From NCBI GenBank assembly GCA_034336665.1, contig CM067572.1, positions 4,766,286 through 4,830,285 of the forward strand: a DNA stretch of 64,000 nucleotides. The letters are read 5' to 3'. Both the position numbers and the translations under genes were made by a program. Within the stretch, counting starts at the first letter, position 1, and every line of letters starts with the position of its first letter. The notes beneath the pieces were generated by a model. It did no database searches, was not told the DNA's origin, and worked only from the letters and a program-made list of their open reading frames with translations. Shown one piece after another: positions 61,872 to 64,000 of the stretch. The DNA comes from Luscinia megarhynchos (taxonomy: Eukaryota > Chordata > Aves > Passeriformes > Turdidae).

Positions 61872-63009
61872 TCCCTTCTTTTCTGGATTACCTGCCCTTC
61901 AGTTAAATAGTTATTTTTTGCCAAGCAAAGCAAAAAGCCTTTTGGGTATAGTAAAGGCAGAGCACAGAGACCCTTTGGGTGGGTTCTGAGATGTTTATGC
62001 ATGCAGGGCTGTAAATGATGCACAATATACTAATGAATGGCACCCAGGTAGCTTGAGTGGCACATCCCTGCCAGATGGAGCTCTTCACACTATTGGTCAA
62101 TGGAGCAGGGTTTCCACAACATGAATCTCATAAATTTATAAGCTAATAAAGTACAAAGCACTTGTAGCTACATGGTGACTTACAGAGTTAGCATCAATTT
62201 TGCAGTATTAATGATTACCTAAACATGATAAAATTCAAAATTGTAGCTGGATGCAAGCATGAGAATAGATTAACTGGTTAAAACAGCCCTGGAAAAAATT
62301 AACTTATGGCAGTTCTCAGTCATGGTAACTTGGGACCTCACATGTTACAGAAGTTAAAACATTAGTCCTTTTTTATATGCAAGTTTAACAAGATAACTCA
62401 AGATAATTATTCACTCCTATTTTCTCTCTTCATTCATACAAAAGCTGTTAGTAATTTTGAAAAAAAAAGCTCACTCATTTTGCCAGCACAGAAAACACTA
62501 TAATCTGTCTTTAATGTTATGTAGCCATCATTATAATTTATTATTTATATGAGGGATAAAATAGCTGAGCTTACATTATGCTGGCTGGCAACAGAAGTTG
62601 CACTTCTAGAGACAACCAGAGAAGATTGTAACACAAATGAGTAAATAATGAATTTCCTCTTCATTCTTCAGTTTATATTTTATTACAGAAGCTATTTTGT
62701 CTCCATTTTATTAAACAGCTGTGATAAATTACTTAAGGAACATGCCTGTAATTTTATTTAATTTTAAAAAAGAAATAACTTTTCTGTATTACCCTTGAAT
62801 TATTACCTTTTAGAAACACGACAACCTTCTTGGTCTTCTACAACTTAAGCTCATTCATTCTCCTTTTGTTCTACCTTATAAACAAAAGGAAACAAGCCAA
62901 AACTTATGTGAAAAAGCCCAAAGAAATGCAAACTTAGAAGTGCAAAATTTATTGTGGTGCTATTCCACTTGTGTTGTGGTAATGTAGAAACCTCGTTTGG
63001 CTCTGTGTC

Positions 63010-63045
63010 AGTTCCCACCTGAAGTGTGGCTCTGATTTCAAAAGA
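63010..63045 (-). repeat. Arm B of a 36-bp perfect inverted repeat
   Basis: This segment begins AGTTCCCACCTGAAGTGTGG and ends TGATTTCAAAAGA, and is the exact reverse complement of 61836-61871. The arms are 1,138 bases apart. The flanks do not match, and a poly(T) run starts about 70 bases downstream of this arm. Confidence 0.95.
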
Positions 63046-63117
63046 CTTCTCCAGGGCTATGTATCCATGTTCTTGTCTGTGGCCCTTCAGCAGTAAAAGA
63101 AAAAAGTAGATTTTTCC

Positions 63118-63144
63118 TTTTTTTTTTTTTTTTTTTTTTTTTTT
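63118..63144. repeat. Poly(T) run, 27 bases
   Basis: This is the longest homopolymer in the window. Read on the - strand it is a poly(A) tail, but no retroposed sequence with a recognisable 5' part lies at higher coordinates. Length may vary between individuals or be misassembled. Confidence 0.9.
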
Positions 63145-64000
63145 GGAGGAATTTTCATCCATCTAATATTTGTTGGTGAGCCATAATTAAGGATTTTCTA
63201 TTGCTTTGAAGATATAAAAGCCATTTTCTGTACAGTAAAATCTAGCATATATTATGACAGCAGGGTTTTTATAACTTCCCTGAGGTGGCTATAGCGAGGT
63301 CATGGGATGCTTATTTGAATTTTTAGTCATGGGCAACACTTACTGAAATCCAAGATTTCCTCTCTTCCTGCTCTCTTTCTAACTTGTCAGCATCATGTAC
63401 ACTAACCCTCACTAAATCCCTCAGGGGCTGAGAACAGCTTTTGCCAGTCCCTATCTTTCTTGAGTTTAGAATTGTAGCATTCAGATAGCATTCATCAGAT
63501 AAGCTGTTATTTTGATACTGGTTTTGCATAATTTTAATGAAATGTTAATAGGTCACAGTTAATTCTTTCCATTATGACAAATGATTGCCTCCAGCAGAGC
63601 TGATCTTACGAGTGTAGAAAGCAGAGGATCTGTTCTGATGTTATTTGGATAAGTTAGTTTGCCAGTCAGTTTTGTTTGATTATCACAGCAGCCATTAAGA
63701 AGCAAATATTAAATGTCAGAAGATAACAGCCCCCTAAAATGCCAAGTGAAGCCAGTGCTTTTACATGCAAACCCCTTGCTCTGTCTGAAAGCAACATTGG
63801 TACATACATATATCAGAATAGTCATCTTGCAGATTGCATCAGACACTTCAAGGGGTTTGAGTCCTTTCCCTCCCCTGTAACTTTTCCCACATCAAATCTA
63901 GCCCAGTGTCCAGTCTGATGGGTTTCAGTGGCAATAGGATACCTTGTGTACAGAGCTGATTACTTGTGAGAGCATGTGCTTAGGATAATGAGCATGTTTC

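Larger units (their letters stand above)
57801..64000. other. Gene-free stretch, no recognised repeat family
   Basis: No gene or named mobile element is seen. Bases 58380-58640 are more G+C-rich with long frames on both strands and no domain. T-rich low-complexity DNA occurs near 60990-61040 and at 63118. The two arms of a 36-bp inverted repeat lie at 61836 and 63010. Confidence 0.55.

Overview
The window looks like bird nuclear DNA: about 64 kb of mostly A+T-rich non-coding sequence with no complete protein-coding gene that I can recognise. The bird assignment rests on four CR1 LINE fragments, three of them clearly of avian CR1 type. Their 3' parts contain the family's landmark blocks (a 'CAGGTTGCCCAGAGA'-type block, an 'AGGTCCCTTCCAAC'-type block, and tails ending in repeats of ATTCTAT/GATTCT). 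Low repeat density and the absence of Alu/B1/L1-type sequence agree with this. I cannot name the species or the locus.

Layout. From 1 to about 31.3 kb is a gene-free stretch. It holds a CR1 copy with two internal deletions (about 6.48-6.98 kb), two short tandem duplications (10.16 and 10.74 kb), a decayed L2-like reverse-transcriptase fragment (10.9-11.2 kb), a short CR1 tail (17.2 kb) and an old, diverged CR1 (18.6-19.5 kb). At 31.55-31.96 kb there is one sharp CpG island, the only one in the window, with a G-quadruplex-type motif and a 20-21 bp tandem repeat. It is flanked by A+T-rich sequence that keeps its CpGs and looks like conserved non-coding DNA (about 33.13-33.40 kb). A plausible splice donor lies 0.5 kb downstream on the + strand (32451/32452). 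This is the best candidate for a promoter and untranslated first exon, of either a protein gene whose coding exons lie outside the window or a lncRNA.

From 33.4 to 64 kb the sequence is again gene-free. It holds two fossil tRNA-type/MIR-like SINE fragments (41.16 and 47.3 kb), a few microsatellites, a full 3'-end CR1 copy (57.43-57.80 kb) and a perfect 36-bp inverted repeat whose arms lie about 1.14 kb apart (61.84 and 63.01 kb).

All long open frames inspected lack a recognisable domain. Most sit in locally G+C-rich sequence, often with equally long frames on the opposite strand, so no CDS is called. Three short open stretches next to splice-acceptor-like tracts are listed as findings, not genes. 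I found no CRISPR array, operon, tRNA, rRNA or other new system; the content fits an intergenic or large intronic region near a regulated gene.
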